A DNA stretch of 64,000 nt from Porodaedalea pini (lineage: Eukaryota; Basidiomycota; Agaricomycetes; Hymenochaetales; Hymenochaetaceae). Under the pieces are notes generated by a model, which was given only the letters and a program-made list of their open reading frames with translations, was not told where the DNA came from and ran no database searches. The position numbers were made by a program, and so were the translations under genes. The stretch is taken from NCBI GenBank assembly GCA_002794775.1, contig NBAY01000037.1, forward strand, positions 1 through 64,000. Direction: 5' to 3'. Positions 1 through 10,672 of the stretch are shown here, in pieces. Position 1 is the first letter of the stretch. The number at the start of each line of letters is the position of its first letter.

Positions 1-540
1 TGGCTTAATCAGTGGCAATCACATCAGAGCATGATGATGATCAGCAATGAGTCATATACTGTCACAATAGATCAGTCAGCCGTGATCCCATGTAGTCATG
101 ATGAAGTAGTCAAAAAGAGTCACAAGGAGTCAGAAGGGATAGTCAGAGAGTGTCATGTATCATCATATGTAGTCATTTGTAGAATCAGGTCTCTAGTAGT
201 GTAGTACAGCTTTGTATCTGCCAAAGGGCATAAATAGGGCATGTTTTGCTACCCTAGAAATCAATATACATTTTTCCCCTCTAGATCTCAGAAGCACAGA
301 ACCACCAGGGTTCTTAGTCAGACTACAGTTAGGAACTCAGCAGTTAAGAACTCAGCAGTTAAAACTGTCACTCTATTATATTCATTACTACCAATTAGTT
401 TGGTACCCTATCTAGCACAGCCTAGATTCATCAGCAAGGCAAGCTTGCAATCTCCAACAGCCACACACAGCTATCACACCAATCTCTGTCCCTCTTCACT
501 GAACACCTGGGAAGGACCCATTTAGATAAATAGACCGGTC
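1..540. repeat. LTR-like sequence, unassigned
   Basis: I recognise no gene here. The stretch has a TATA-like CATAAATAG near 230 and then an A/T-rich tract with AAATCAATATAC, a layout often seen in fungal LTRs. Around 330-360 there is a short tandem duplication containing AACTCAGCAGTTAA, and copies of AGTCAT are scattered over 50-180. No second LTR, primer site or target duplication is visible, so this could be a solo LTR, the end of an element entering from the left, or ordinary intergenic DNA. Confidence 0.25.
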
Positions 541-754
541 AACTCAGTGGAAGTGCCATTGGATTCATTTCACACCAGAATATTATCATCCCCACTTCCA
601 GCAAGACAACGTCATCTTCTTTGCAGTCACAGAACCAAAGCTCTTGATGCTGCTGCACTTTTGGTACCCAAGATAGTTCATCGTCACCGTCATTTTTCCA
701 AAGAACTTCTGAAGATGCACCACTCCTTGTGACTGACGGAGGAACTCGAGCATC

Positions 755-2138
755 GCATCGCTCAAGTACCAGGCGACTGAAGATGAAGACCCGACACAAT
801 TTCCTCGTTGGAGATGGTGAAGAATGCATCAGCAAACTCCTTATCCTCCTCAATGATCGTCGTACTTGGATCAGGATTGTAGTAGATCTCGACCGCCACT
901 GTAACGGTATGGAGCGATGTGTATGCAAGTTCTGTTTGCACCGACTTGGCCCTTGTGTTGACAGCAGCAATTTCTGGGTCCAGGTAAACTGTGAGTGATG
1001 GAGTCTTGATATTTGCAGCGATGTTATGATTTCTTTAAGACGCGGCACACCGAGCGTGACGCTTTTACTCGAAACACCAGCGTAATAGAAGGCATTTAGC
1101 ATCATCTGCGTCGCTGGCTCACTGATTGACTGGGCAGCAAGTGTGCCGCACATCTCGCCCAGATGAGCGACTGACTGGTTGAACTTTGTCTCCACCTCGC
1201 CCAAGACCCAATCAAACGCTTCTCTGTTGAGATGGAACTCCTCCAGGACTGGATGCGCAGTAAAAGTCACCCGAAGGTGCATGCGGAATGCAACAGAAGC
1301 GTTCTTGGCAGCCTCCTTTATTAAAAGATCATCGCCATGCACAACGATGAGGCGGTCTGCCAGTTGCTGCACCTGCTCAATGATGTAAACCGGCTCCAGA
1401 TCACTCAGTTTTCTGCGGTCGATATGGAAAATCTACGTTGCGTTCTGCACGATGCTGCTCAGGTTGACAGGAAGATAGTGGGCAGTGGAATTGTCACAGC
1501 CCAGGAAATGAATTCACAGAGCAATTTATGATTCTCATGAAGACGGTCATATTCCTCATCAAGATTTTGCTGGAGCTCGAGGGATGAGTCATCGATCCCA
1601 ACTTGCAAAACACCAGGAAGAAACTCGCGATCATTGATACCGAATGATTTGATTGTTTGCTGTTCGTTTGCCGTTCAATAAAAGCACTGTCCATACCATC
1701 CTTGCCATACACGAATTGAATCAGGTCACCTGGTGAGTTTTGTACAGTCCCGTCATAGCAGACAGCCACGTCTTCGAGTGCCCTTACAACTTGAAGTCGA
1801 TGCTGAATGTAACCAGTCTCGGCCGTCTTGACAGCGGTATCGATCAAACCTTCGCGACCAGCCATAGCGTGGAAGAAAAACTCTTGAGGAGTTAATCCAC
1901 AAAGATACGAGTTCTCAACAAAACCGCACGCCTCTGGGCTGAAGTCGTCTTTCGTAAAGCAAGGTAGCGTGTGATGCCTGAAGCCAAATGGGATTTGCTT
2001 CCCTTCCATGGACTGCTGACCAACACAGACAGACATCAGCGAGATGTTGATGAACAAACCCTTCGAACCCGCGACAACCATCTGTTTGACATTGTTGTCT
2101 TCCATCAGGTTCTTCTATGCATATTGACTCATCATCGG
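755..2138 (-). pseudogene. RPB1: RPB1 fragment A (RNA polymerase II largest subunit, C-terminal half of the core)
   Basis: On the minus strand this translates into pieces of the largest RNA polymerase II subunit, which carries the catalytic centre for mRNA synthesis. Recognisable in order are [31 protein letters not shown], the bridge-helix region [41 protein letters not shown], then [14 protein letters not shown] near the trigger loop, LGVPRLKEI, and near 800-1010 [16 protein letters not shown] and [11 protein letters not shown]. Stops and frameshifts break it into several frames, and strongly conserved residues are changed (for example LNAFYYAGV where the family has a His). The N-terminal half and the C-terminal heptad repeats are absent. 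It abuts a PRP8 fragment at about 2135, so it is part of a mosaic, not a gene. Confidence 0.88.
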
Positions 2139-2425
2139 CTTCCCCGGCCTCGTCTTCAGCTCATTGAAAACAAAGCACTTGAGTAGCTTCTGGTATGACA
2201 CATGGACCTTTACAGGCTGGTTCGGTGGACAGTACTCCAAGTACCGGTTCTTCACCAGTGGTACATCTTGCGTGCGGCGCAAGTGTCCCGAGCGGCGACT
2301 GCAAGGCGCCAGCGCCCATAAGGCAATACTGTACGCAGTGCTCTCGTTCTCCAAAGCCTTATCCGAGAGGAATGGTTCGACCTCATCTGGTAGCTCAAAT
2401 TCATCCTTGTCCGTCCATCAGCAAC
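2136..2425 (-). pseudogene. PRP8: PRP8 N-terminal fragment (mosaic A)
   Basis: The minus strand encodes a stretch resembling the N-terminal part of the spliceosome core protein Prp8: DEFELPDEVEPFLSDKAL, then DVPLVKNRYLEYCPP, QPVKVHVSYQKLLK and NELKTRPGKP. It needs at least one frame change and then runs directly into RPB1 sequence at about 2135. In a normal PRP8 gene this segment lies upstream of the part found at 2805-4265. Here it lies downstream of it on the coding strand, so the order is scrambled. The flanking 2426-2804 is not recognised. Confidence 0.78.
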
Positions 2426-2804
2426 GGACAGTCTATTTGCCATGCCATTGGGCATGGTGCGTTGAAAAGACATTGAGTGAGGGCTATTCCCAACACCTTG
2501 ATTTCGCAAAGTTGTGAGTACAAAGGGTTGCAGGTACGGCTGTGGAGGTTGTTGATGTGGGTGAGCATGAGGATGAGGACCGGGACCAGTTGGTCTGGGC
2601 GTGTTTTGGGATTGTGCGAGCGGCACAGTGGGAGATAGGGTGTTCGAGCACATTGGCAGTGAAGCCATGCTCTCGGAAAAGGAAGTATTTGCAGGTGAAG
2701 AGGGTTTTGCGCTGCTTCCACCACCACAGAAGAATGCAGAGACATCGACCTTAGGCTTGAGCAGCACTGTGGCGGGCGTCATGTTCGCCGTTGATGCTGC
2801 AGAA
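2426..2804 (-). other. unassigned linker in mosaic A
   Basis: This 380-bp segment separates the N-terminal and middle PRP8 fragments. A minus-strand frame stays open and is rich in Ser, Pro and His (HPHAHPHQQPPQP), as in disordered regions. I do not recognise a family. It may be a third captured gene fragment or former intron/UTR sequence. Confidence 0.3.
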
Positions 2805-4265
2805 TCTGAATTTTGTTCTCAGCCTTCACCAAAGCATCAAGCAGCTCGTCCGTGTAGATGACGGCCTCTCGATAATAAGTCATCAGACCAATGATCGCAG
2901 TGTTCCATTTGTTGACAATCTTGGAAAAGGTGGTAGAGCCTGAGCTCATGAGGACCTGGCGGATATGGTTGTTAAACTGTTGAACACCTATGAAATTCTT
3001 CAGCATTACATATTCCATGGAAGCTTTAATATTCTCACCTTCGTTGGAGATGCGGAGGAAGGCTTGTGCACTACGCTCCTTCGACTGCTTGTTGGTCAAG
3101 TTCCACACCCCGTCCTTGAGTGACAACTGCTCTCCACTCATCGTCCGGATCTTCGGCAGAATGCACACCTCGAAGCCGCTCATCAAGAAGAGTAGCTGAG
3201 GGTTGTTTTTGGAGTAGACACTCACAAACGTGTCCTCCCATTCAATTGTCGTCAAAGAACAAGGCAGGCTCTGCTTCACGTTCTAAGAACAGCTCGACCT
3301 AGATTGACGTCATGCTTGATCAAGTGCATACGGCAATCCCACGGCCAACATCTCTCGTTGTTATACCCAATAACGTTGTTGTTTGTCGGATCTCGATTCT
3401 CGCTGAGGTAACATTGTATAAGGTCACGTGATTCCTTGGCAGTGAAGCGAAATAAAATATGCAAACGATCAACACAACGAGAATAGAGATGGACTGGATG
3501 GCGTGACTCGGTTGCAGAATAACGGTACTGCAAGAAATTGTCGGGCAGTCGTGGGGGACCCGCCATTTCACTTGCACGTTGCAGTTCAACCTTTTCGTAG
3601 ACCTTCAAAAGTACGGTCTCCATCATCACTACGCATTCACCTTCGCTTGTCTCCCAGATATGTCTGTCAAGTTATTGATACCCTGGCACCACTTGTACAC
3701 CAGAAGGGGAGGAGGTTTGGTGTCCGTGCTTGTCAGCCTCAAAGAATAAGAACTGGTCAAAATATGTGTCTGTAATCTTCTCAACGGGTTCGATGTTGTA
3801 GCAAGGAATGAGTTTGCCATATGTGTCGAAGAACTCGATGCCTGCCTCTTTGAAGGCTCGCTGAGTGAGCAAGAGATGCTTGATCCTAGACAGACCTGCA
3901 CGCGAATCAATTAGCTACACCCTACGATCAATTAGAAAAGGAACATACGTTCATGTGGATTATCATACACCTGCTCAATGAGAGCAAGCTCCTCACACTA
4001 AGATTGGTTAAGACGGCCTTTGATGCTGTACGCGTCACGCTTGTACGAAAGGGACTGTATGGAAACATCAGTGAGAGCTACTGAAAGACGTATTTAATTG
4101 AATCTTACGGGAATGGGATGGGAGCAAATTTCCGACTCTCAAGCCAGTGGACCATCGATGTGTAGATCGCAACAGCCTCCTCAGCACTAACGTAAGGACC
4201 ATCTTTGAGGTAAGCATGCCGACACTCCTGCTCAGCTTTCAAGTACAGTCGAGTAAGACGCCCCA
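2805..4265 (-). pseudogene. PRP8: PRP8 middle fragment A, downstream part
   Basis: The minus strand carries the large middle region of Prp8, the scaffold of the spliceosome active site. Visible blocks include [111 protein letters not shown] and [20 protein letters not shown]. Frameshifts and substitutions interrupt it. A GT-AG intron of 53 nt is retained at about 3896-3948, and another follows at about 4050-4110, so this derives from genomic DNA rather than a reverse-transcribed mRNA. The coding sequence is cut at 4265-4270 by the copia element and resumes at 10208. Confidence 0.9.
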
Positions 4266-4270
4266 AGTTC
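4266..4270. repeat. target site duplication AGTTC (left) of the copia element
   Basis: AGTTC at 4266-4270 is repeated at 10208-10212 directly outside the two LTRs. The uninterrupted site is visible in the homologous PRP8 fragment of mosaic B, which has a single AAGTTCTTC at the same place. A 5-bp duplication is usual for copia integrases. Confidence 0.9.
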
Positions 4271-4546
4271 TATTAGCAGCAGTGAACCAAAAGGGGTCAC
4301 ACTTCACACCTGAGTCCAATGGATGAGTGCAACAGATAGATATATATTAATATACAAGTGCATACCTGAGTCCAATGGATGAGTGCAACAGATAGGGACA
4401 CTCATACATTGTCTCAGCCGCTTTGAAGCTAATATTACATAAGACAAAAATCACGTGATGTTCGCACATGTGCAAACAGAGGCGTGGGAATAAATCAAGA
4501 AAAGCATGGAAAACATAAAATAAGTGTCAGAATCACACTTCCAACA
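4271..4546 (-). repeat. 3' LTR of the copia element (276 bp)
   Basis: On the coding strand it begins TGTTGG and ends TAATA. It equals the 5' LTR except for a 56-bp insertion that duplicates a 31-bp block (CCTGAGTCCAATGG and onward occurs twice), a 10-bp deletion in the centre of a hairpin, and one CpG/CpA difference. Confidence 0.92.
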
Positions 4547-4574
4547 CTCCCACCTGATCTGACACATCTGTAAG

Positions 4575-7500
4575 TCACCTAAGACCTAACATCCCACACA
4601 TCTCTCCCACTTTCAAGCGCCCAAGGGCTTTGGTCATGATATCAGCTGGCATAGACTTAGTGGGCAAGTACCTCACATCCACATAGCCTGCTTCAACCAC
4701 ATCTCTCAGCCAGTAATGACGCAAATCCAGGTGTTTCATGCGCCCATGATGTTCAGGATTTCTGGCAACTGCTAATGCAGACTGGTTGTCAACATAGAGA
4801 ACAGATGGGGCATCAAAATGATACCCAAACTCAGTGAGCAAGTTGCGCAACCATATGATCTCTTGTCCTGATTGTACAGCAGCAATGTATTCTGCCTCAG
4901 TAGTAGAGAGAGTCACAATGGTTTGCAACCGACTTGCCCAACTGATTGCACCAGTTCCCATTTTAACCACCATGCCACTTGTAGAGCGCCTGTCATCCTC
5001 ATCACCACCATGGTCTGCATCAGAGAATGTGGTGAACAGCTCAGCTGAGTTGGGGTCAGATGCATAAGTCAACTTGTAGTCTTTGGTACCTTGAAGGTAA
5101 CAACACAAGTGCTTTGCAGCCTTCCAGTGAGCCATGCCAGGATTAGCACTAAAACGTGCCAGAACTCCCACTGCATAAGCAATGTCTGGGCGTGTAGCCA
5201 CAGCAAGATACATGAGAGCGCCCACCAACTGCTTGTAAGGAACAGTCTTCATGAAGGCAGTCTCTTCATCATTCTTGGGAGCCATGGACTTGCTAAGCTT
5301 ATGACCTTCAGGTAGTGGGGTTGTCACAGTGCCACAATTGCTAAGTTCAAAACGCTCAAGTATGTCAATGATATACTGGCACTGAGATATAGACAAAGAG
5401 TGCTGAGAGCGATCACGCTCAATGTGAACTCCCAAGAGGAATGAAGTTGGCCCGAGGTCATGTAGCTTGAAGTGCTTCTCCAACTCACTCTTCACAAACT
5501 GGTACTGCTCCTTTGACTTTGCAGCAATGGTCATGTCATCAACATAGACAGGAATGATAATGCGCACATCCTCTCTGCGATAGACCCATATACTGTTGTT
5601 GCAGCGCACCAGTTGGAAGCCCATACCCTTCAGTACTGAATCGAGTTTCTTGTGCCACTGGCGTCCAGCTTGTTTCAGTCCATAGATAGACTTTACTAGC
5701 TTAAGAACAAATCCAGCACCATAATACTCCTCAAACCCTTCAGGCTGGTCCATGTAGACATCATGATCCATCTCACCATTGAGAAAAGCGGTGGAGATGT
5801 CTACACTGTAAAGCTCAAGGTCCTCAAGTGCAGCTATAGCCAGAATTGCACGTAGTGCCGCCCACTTTGCAGTTGGTGCAAACACCTGTGAAAACTCCAA
5901 TCCTGGTCGCTGTGAGTATCCCTTTGCAACCAGTCTTGCCTTGTACCTGTCCACAGAGCCATCTGCCTTGCGCTTGAGTTTGAACACCCAGCGACAACCA
6001 ATAGTTTTACGACCAGTTGGAAGTCTGACAGGCTGGAAAGTGCCATTCTCAATCAGACTGATGAACTCTTCGATTGCAGCCTGTTCCCAAAGATGGGCAT
6101 CAGGGCGCCCCTTGATATCCTTCCACTGGTAGGGCTCTGGACCATATTGCTTGCGCACTTCTGCAGAGAATACATGCTCAAGACAATTTGTAGACTTGAA
6201 GACATAGTCAAATGCATCATCAAAAGCAATGTACTTGTCTTCAAGACCTGCATTTGTGCCAAAGTCCATGAGCCCATTGAACATGAGCGCTTCTGCTTGC
6301 ATCTCCTCTTCAGACATGACATCAAGTTCATCGTGCTGTTCAGCATCCTCCATGTGCACATCCATTTCTGGCTGATGCACAACTTCAGGCTCAGGTATGG
6401 GAACAGGATCAGGTCTAGGAATGCGTCGACCTGGATAATCCATAAGTGGATTGATCATTCTGTCCCATGCACCAGTGGTAGTGCGTGGTTTTGGCCTGGG
6501 AGGAGGAGCTGATGACGGAGTTTGAGTCTGATTAGGGTGCTCACTCCTTGGTTTCTTAGCAGGAGGAGTCTGAGAAGGTGGAGGAGACACAGTGTGTTTA
6601 CGTGCAGAAGAAAGCGAAGAAGGGGAACGAGTTGGTGGAGGTACAGGAGGGTCCACTGGACGAACAGGAGGTGGAGGAGATGGCAGAACATCATCATCAT
6701 CATCACTTTCTACTCCCACCTGTTCTGGCAGATCTTTTGCCTCTGGAGGAGATTGTACCCGCAAATCAACAGGAGTCCTAGAATTGCCTGGAAACACGCG
6801 TTCATCAAACTGAGCAGAGTCACTAATGATCTCCTTGCGTGTAACAGGGTTCCAGAATAGCCATCCTTTGTAATTTGCAGGGTAGCCAAGGAAGACACAT
6901 TTCTGTGTGTGGGATTGCAACTGTTTGCGTTGATCTTTCTGGACATGCACATATGAAGTGCAGCCAAAAATGCGAAAATGAGAAACATCTGGTTTAGACT
7001 TGTACCAGAGTTGATAGGGTGTGTTGTCATTCACCGCAGATGTAGGAGAGCGATTATGGACATGAACAAAAGCAGCAACTGCATCCCACCAGAAAGTAGC
7101 AGGTAAGTGTGCTTCATTCAGCATAGTGGTGATGCCCTCAGCTAACGTCCTGTTTGCACGTTCAGCAACACCGTTTTGGTGGGGTTCATTTCTGACAGTG
7201 TGCTGGCGATGAATGCCGTCATTTTCGCAGAGTTGATCCCATTCCTTTGGCATGTATTCTCCTCCTTTATCATCACGAGTGGCCTTAATCTTCAAATCTA
7301 ACTGATTCTCTGCATATGCCTTAAAATGCTTAAAAGCACTAAAAGCGTCACTCTTCTTCTTCAAAGGCAAAACTGCCCAGAAGCGACTGAAATCATCAAT
7401 GAAGGTGATCCAGTACTTGTAACCATTCCTTGACTGAATGGGAAGAGGACCATGCACATCTGAGTGAACCAATTGAAGAAGACTTGATGCACGATGCGAT

Positions 7501-8990
7501 GCAAGTTTTGAGACATTAGAACGATGCTGTTTGCCTGCAATGCAAGGCTCACAGATCGGATCTGGCAAGTCCTTTGACTTAATCACCATTCTCTCAACTA
7601 AATGCTCATTGAGCAGTTTCTTCACATCACCATGGTGTAGGTGTGCAAAACGTCGATGCCACAGAGTCAAATCAAGTGGACAAGTGCTTGTAAGTGCAGA
7701 GAATGCACTCATGGGTACGACTTGGCCATTGAGTGATGCAGCATTGTTGGGAGTGACATTTGCAGTGAAGAGGAGAGTGCCATTTCGATTGAATAGAATC
7801 TTATCACGCTGAATGGTGACAATATACAATTTGGCACGAGTTAAATACAGGACTGAGAGGAGATTGTTTCGCAAATCAGGGACATGAAGTACACGTTCAA
7901 ATTCAAGTAAGTGTCCATCTTTGCCATTGATTACTGGTTGAAATCGCATTGTGCCCACTCCAACAGAATAGATGATTTTGTTGTTTGCAAGGCGTATAGG
8001 GGTGCGATTTGGTGAATATTTGTGAAACCAGTGTCGGTGGGGTGTCATGTGGCAAGTGGCACCTGTATCAACGATCCAATCAGTTCCTGCATCGAGAATG
8101 AGGGGTGTATGGGGGTTGGTGAAGTCTGAGGTACTTGCATTTCCAGCAAATTCAGCAGATTGGACAGACTCGGAGTCGTCCTGCTGAGCAGATTGTGCTT
8201 TCTCCTTAGTCTTCCCTTTGTTATCCTTCCTCTTGGCCCTAATTGCCTCAATTGCATCACGTCTCTTGAAGCACTTCGACTCTGGATGACCTTTAATGCC
8301 GCAAAATTCGCAGACAACAGGCTGAGACGATGAGGAAGGCTTAGAGGGAGCAGAGGACGCTTTCAGGGCCATGGACTGATCACCAGCACGCAATTGACGG
8401 TTCATTTGCTCCTGCATAAATGCTTCCTTAAGCGTCTTTAACTTGAAATCTGTCAGGAGCAAGAGTGCAGAGTGGAAGGATGAGTACTCTTCAGGCAGGG
8501 AGCGAACCAGGGCAACACATGCAAGCTCATCCTCAAACTCTTCGAGTTTGAGAGTGCTAGTGCGCGTATTTCTGATGTTATGAAGTCCATGCTCAACTCT
8601 GCTGACTAGTGCGGTCAAAGACTCATCCTTCTTCTTGCTGATACCGAAAAACTCGTCATAGGCAATAAAACGTGCAGCTGGGTTGTCCTGCTTGTGCAGT
8701 TTCTCAAGCGCTTTCCACATCTCTACAGGGTCACCCATGTGTGATTGTACCAAAATCTGCATGCTGTTTTCGAGTTTCTGGTAGATAAGGCCGGCTGCTT
8801 GCTCAGCCCTTTCTTCCCAGAGTTCGACTTTATCAGGAGGAGAAGATGGCTTCGACTCCTTGCCTGAAACGAGGCGCCAAAGCTTCTTGTACTGAAGGGC
8901 AGCCTGCATGTCGAATTTCCAAGTAGGATAGTTGCCTTCACCCAACTTGTTAAATGAAGACAGTGAGTCGGCAGGGGCAGATTCGGACAT
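4575..8990 (-). CDS. copia Gag-Pol polyprotein (1471 aa)
   Basis: This single uninterrupted frame encodes the whole copia polyprotein in the copia domain order. Gag occupies roughly residues 1-260 and ends in a CCHC zinc knuckle (CEFCGIKGHPESKC, 227-240). The aspartic protease motif is DTGATCH near 308. Integrase has the His-Cys zinc region (HRRFAHLH to CEPCIAGKQH) and a catalytic Asp in HSDVHGP near 508 with the Glu in QNGVAERAN near 608. Reverse transcriptase has VDISTAFLNG and the catalytic YVDD near 1149. RNase H has SDADHGG and STTEAEYIAA near 1363. All catalytic residues I can check are present and there is no frameshift, so the element may be autonomous. The start at 8990 is the first Met before a normal Gag N-terminus. 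Confidence 0.96.
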   Translation of the reverse strand: MSESAPADSLSSFNKLGEGNYPTWKFDMQAALQYKKLWRLVSGKESKPSSPPDKVELWEERAEQAAGLIYQKLENSMQILVQSHMGDPVEMWKALEKLHKQDNPAARFIAYDEFFGISKKKDESLTALVSRVEHGLHNIRNTRTSTLKLEEFEDELACVALVRSLPEEYSSFHSALLLLTDFKLKTLKEAFMQEQMNRQLRAGDQSMALKASSAPSKPSSSSQPVVCEFCGIKGHPESKCFKRRDAIEAIRAKRKDNKGKTKEKAQSAQQDDSESVQSAEFAGNASTSDFTNPHTPLILDAGTDWIVDTGATCHMTPHRHWFHKYSPNRTPIRLANNKIIYSVGVGTMRFQPVINGKDGHLLEFERVLHVPDLRNNLLSVLYLTRAKLYIVTIQRDKILFNRNGTLLFTANVTPNNAASLNGQVVPMSAFSALTSTCPLDLTLWHRRFAHLHHGDVKKLLNEHLVERMVIKSKDLPDPICEPCIAGKQHRSNVSKLASHRASSLLQLVHSDVHGPLPIQSRNGYKYWITFIDDFSRFWAVLPLKKKSDAFSAFKHFKAYAENQLDLKIKATRDDKGGEYMPKEWDQLCENDGIHRQHTVRNEPHQNGVAERANRTLAEGITTMLNEAHLPATFWWDAVAAFVHVHNRSPTSAVNDNTPYQLWYKSKPDVSHFRIFGCTSYVHVQKDQRKQLQSHTQKCVFLGYPANYKGWLFWNPVTRKEIISDSAQFDERVFPGNSRTPVDLRVQSPPEAKDLPEQVGVESDDDDDVLPSPPPPVRPVDPPVPPPTRSPSSLSSARKHTVSPPPSQTPPAKKPRSEHPNQTQTPSSAPPPRPKPRTTTGAWDRMINPLMDYPGRRIPRPDPVPIPEPEVVHQPEMDVHMEDAEQHDELDVMSEEEMQAEALMFNGLMDFGTNAGLEDKYIAFDDAFDYVFKSTNCLEHVFSAEVRKQYGPEPYQWKDIKGRPDAHLWEQAAIEEFISLIENGTFQPVRLPTGRKTIGCRWVFKLKRKADGSVDRYKARLVAKGYSQRPGLEFSQVFAPTAKWAALRAILAIAALEDLELYSVDISTAFLNGEMDHDVYMDQPEGFEEYYGAGFVLKLVKSIYGLKQAGRQWHKKLDSVLKGMGFQLVRCNNSIWVYRREDVRIIIPVYVDDMTIAAKSKEQYQFVKSELEKHFKLHDLGPTSFLLGVHIERDRSQHSLSISQCQYIIDILERFELSNCGTVTTPLPEGHKLSKSMAPKNDEETAFMKTVPYKQLVGALMYLAVATRPDIAYAVGVLARFSANPGMAHWKAAKHLCCYLQGTKDYKLTYASDPNSAELFTTFSDADHGGDEDDRRSTSGMVVKMGTGAISWASRLQTIVTLSTTEAEYIAAVQSGQEIIWLRNLLTEFGYHFDAPSVLYVDNQSALAVARNPEHHGRMKHLDLRHYWLRDVVEAGYVDVRYLPTKSMPADIMTKALGRLKVGEMCGMLGLR

Positions 8991-9958
8991 GATGTTTCAC
9001 AGGCAGGTAGGGGACGATGGGTACAACGTGTGTGTGATGTTTGGGAGGAATTGGATGTGTGAGTGGGACACAGTGAAGGAAAGTGTGTACAGACCACAAT
9101 GACACGATTACAGATGACAGTTCAATGCAAGCCAATGAAGGTTACCAGACACTCAAAACGTCGAAGTATACACAGAGTCGCCGCAAGACAGTGCTGGTCT
9201 GTTGGTCTGCTAAGACCCCACAGGCACCGCTGACTGAGAGAGGCTCTAGGCTTAAGTGACACTCAAAAGAGCATCACAATCAGCGAACTAAGGCTGAGCA
9301 GTTGAGCTTCACAGACGATAGGCTAGTCTGATCCAACAACAACAGGATGGAGTGAAATGGGCCTCAATCAACTCACACCAGAGCTGGTAACCGTGCAAAA
9401 TGGGACACTGAGGGAGAACGAGTGGTGCGATTGCAATGCAAATCAACACACACTGAGGAGGCGTGAACACGAGCACGCAGACGAAGTTTCGAGAGAATCG
9501 GACCAAGGGTTCCGCAGAAAATGCGATAACCACGCGATGCAGCAAAGTGCAGAGTGTAATAAGAGTGGTTGCTCAGTAAAACGTTGCAGCACACTCAAAT
9601 TGAGTCGAATATCAATGTAAGTTGGCACAAACGTAGATCACATGTAACCCCAACAATGTGCCAAGGTATAGTGCGAACAGTCAAGCCAATATCGAGTGAT
9701 GGGTGATAGAGAGGTTTTGGATGCAGGTGGTGAATGAATGCAGTGTAGTGCGATGGGAAGTGGATGTGGTGGCACGAAACTTGGCAGAGACGCGGCAGAC
9801 ACACCGATTTTCCAATCAACAAAGATCCAGCTCAATCCAACCACCAGGAACGTTGCAATCGGCGAAACGCTGTGTGTAGGGTGTGCAGATCAGGTCCGAT
9901 CAGTCTATAATTGAAGCAGGGGGTGCTTCTCGAAGTCCAGAACCAGTGTGCGAAGTTA
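8991..9958 (-). other. copia 5' leader, no gene
   Basis: The region between primer site and gag is almost 1 kb. Several short frames exist on both strands, but none resembles a protein family and none has coding character, so I leave it as untranslated leader that probably carries packaging signals. Its length is large compared with compact copia elements. Confidence 0.55.
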
Positions 9959-9977
9959 GAGCGCAAGGCTCATAACC
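9959..9977 (-). promoter_or_regulatory. primer binding site matching an initiator tRNA-Met half molecule
   Basis: The plus strand reads GAGCGCAAGGCTCATAACC, immediately next to the 5' LTR. This resembles the 5' half of an initiator methionine tRNA up to the anticodon loop (GGCTCATAACC contains the CAT anticodon). The element RNA would therefore pair with a cleaved tRNA fragment, as known for Drosophila copia, rather than with the tRNA 3' end (no TGG is present). Confidence 0.8.
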
Positions 9978-10207
9978 TATTAGCAGCAGTGAACCAAAAG
10001 GGGTCACACTTCACACCTGAGTCCAATGGATGAGTGCAACAGATAGGGACACTCATACATTGTCTCAGCCGCTTTGAAGCTAATATTACATAAGACAAAA
10101 ATCACGTGATGTTCGCACATGCGCGCGCATGTGCGAACAGAGGCGTGGGAATAAATCAAGAAAAGCATGGAAAACATAAAATAAGTGTCAGAATCACACT
10201 TCCAACA
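9978..10207 (-). repeat. 5' LTR of the copia element (230 bp)
   Basis: This is the promoter-bearing LTR (TGTTGG to TAATA on the coding strand). It holds a perfect 28-bp palindrome at 10111-10138 (half site GTTCGCACATGCGC) directly beside the palindrome ATCACGTGAT at 10101-10110. In the 3' LTR the large palindrome is shortened by 10 bp at its centre, as expected for slippage across a hairpin. Confidence 0.92.
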
Positions 10208-10672
10208 AGTTCTTCTTGACCACAGCCTTGTCGACAGTCGCACTATGCCTGCTACGCTCGTGATCGTAGTGTGCAATCGAGCACCACCAGTCCACCTTGC
10301 TCTTGATGTACTGCAAGGTGGTGTTCTCGATTGCAGTCGGCATGCCCGGGACCTTCCATGGAGCTATAGAATAAGGCTTAGTACGCAAAGTCCAGATTCA
10401 ACCAAACGACGTACTGTTTGCTTTTCCAGCAGCGCCACGCTTCCGACAAGTCCTGCAAGATAGTCTTTACTTTGTTCTACTTGATCGACTCCAGCATCAT
10501 ATCAAGAATATTGTGCATCATGGCAGCATGTAATTCCAAGTCATAGTGCGATTTGACATGCTGCTTCGTGACCGTCTTTGCGATGCCCTTGCTGTTGCAA
10601 CCCTCGAACTGACACACAAGCAAGTTTCTGAGCCAGTGCTCAAGCAGTGGTACAATTCCATGCATGAAGAAG
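10208..10672 (-). pseudogene. PRP8: PRP8 middle fragment A, upstream part
   Basis: This is the continuation of the PRP8 fragment cut by the copia element. The minus strand shows [42 protein letters not shown], then [16 protein letters not shown] and a segment before the insertion. Similarity to mosaic B continues to about 10672, where B reads on into further PRP8 sequence but A switches to unrelated DNA. That position is a mosaic breakpoint. Several family-conserved residues are changed (HGIV for RGIV, CNSKG for HSKG). Confidence 0.87.

Larger units (their letters stand above)
4271..10207 (-). mobile_element. Ty1/copia LTR retrotransposon, apparently intact
   Basis: This is a complete element on the minus strand: 5' LTR 9978-10207, initiator-tRNA primer site 9959-9977, a roughly 970-bp leader, one long gag-pol frame 4575-8990, a purine tract just inside the 3' LTR (AGGTGGGAG on the coding strand), and 3' LTR 4271-4546. 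A 5-bp target duplication AGTTC flanks it at 4266-4270 and 10208-10212. The target is the PRP8 fragment: removing the element and one AGTTC gives the same sequence as mosaic B around 21005-21015. The LTRs differ by two indels and a single substitution, so insertion is recent. Confidence 0.93.

Noticed and set aside
755..4265. Functional second copies of RPB1 and PRP8
   Set aside because: Stops, frameshifts, missing domains, scrambled order and changes at invariant residues exclude function in both mosaics.
4834..6860. Several plus-strand frames opposite the copia pol gene
   Set aside because: They are shadows of the conserved minus-strand gag-pol frame and show no family resemblance.
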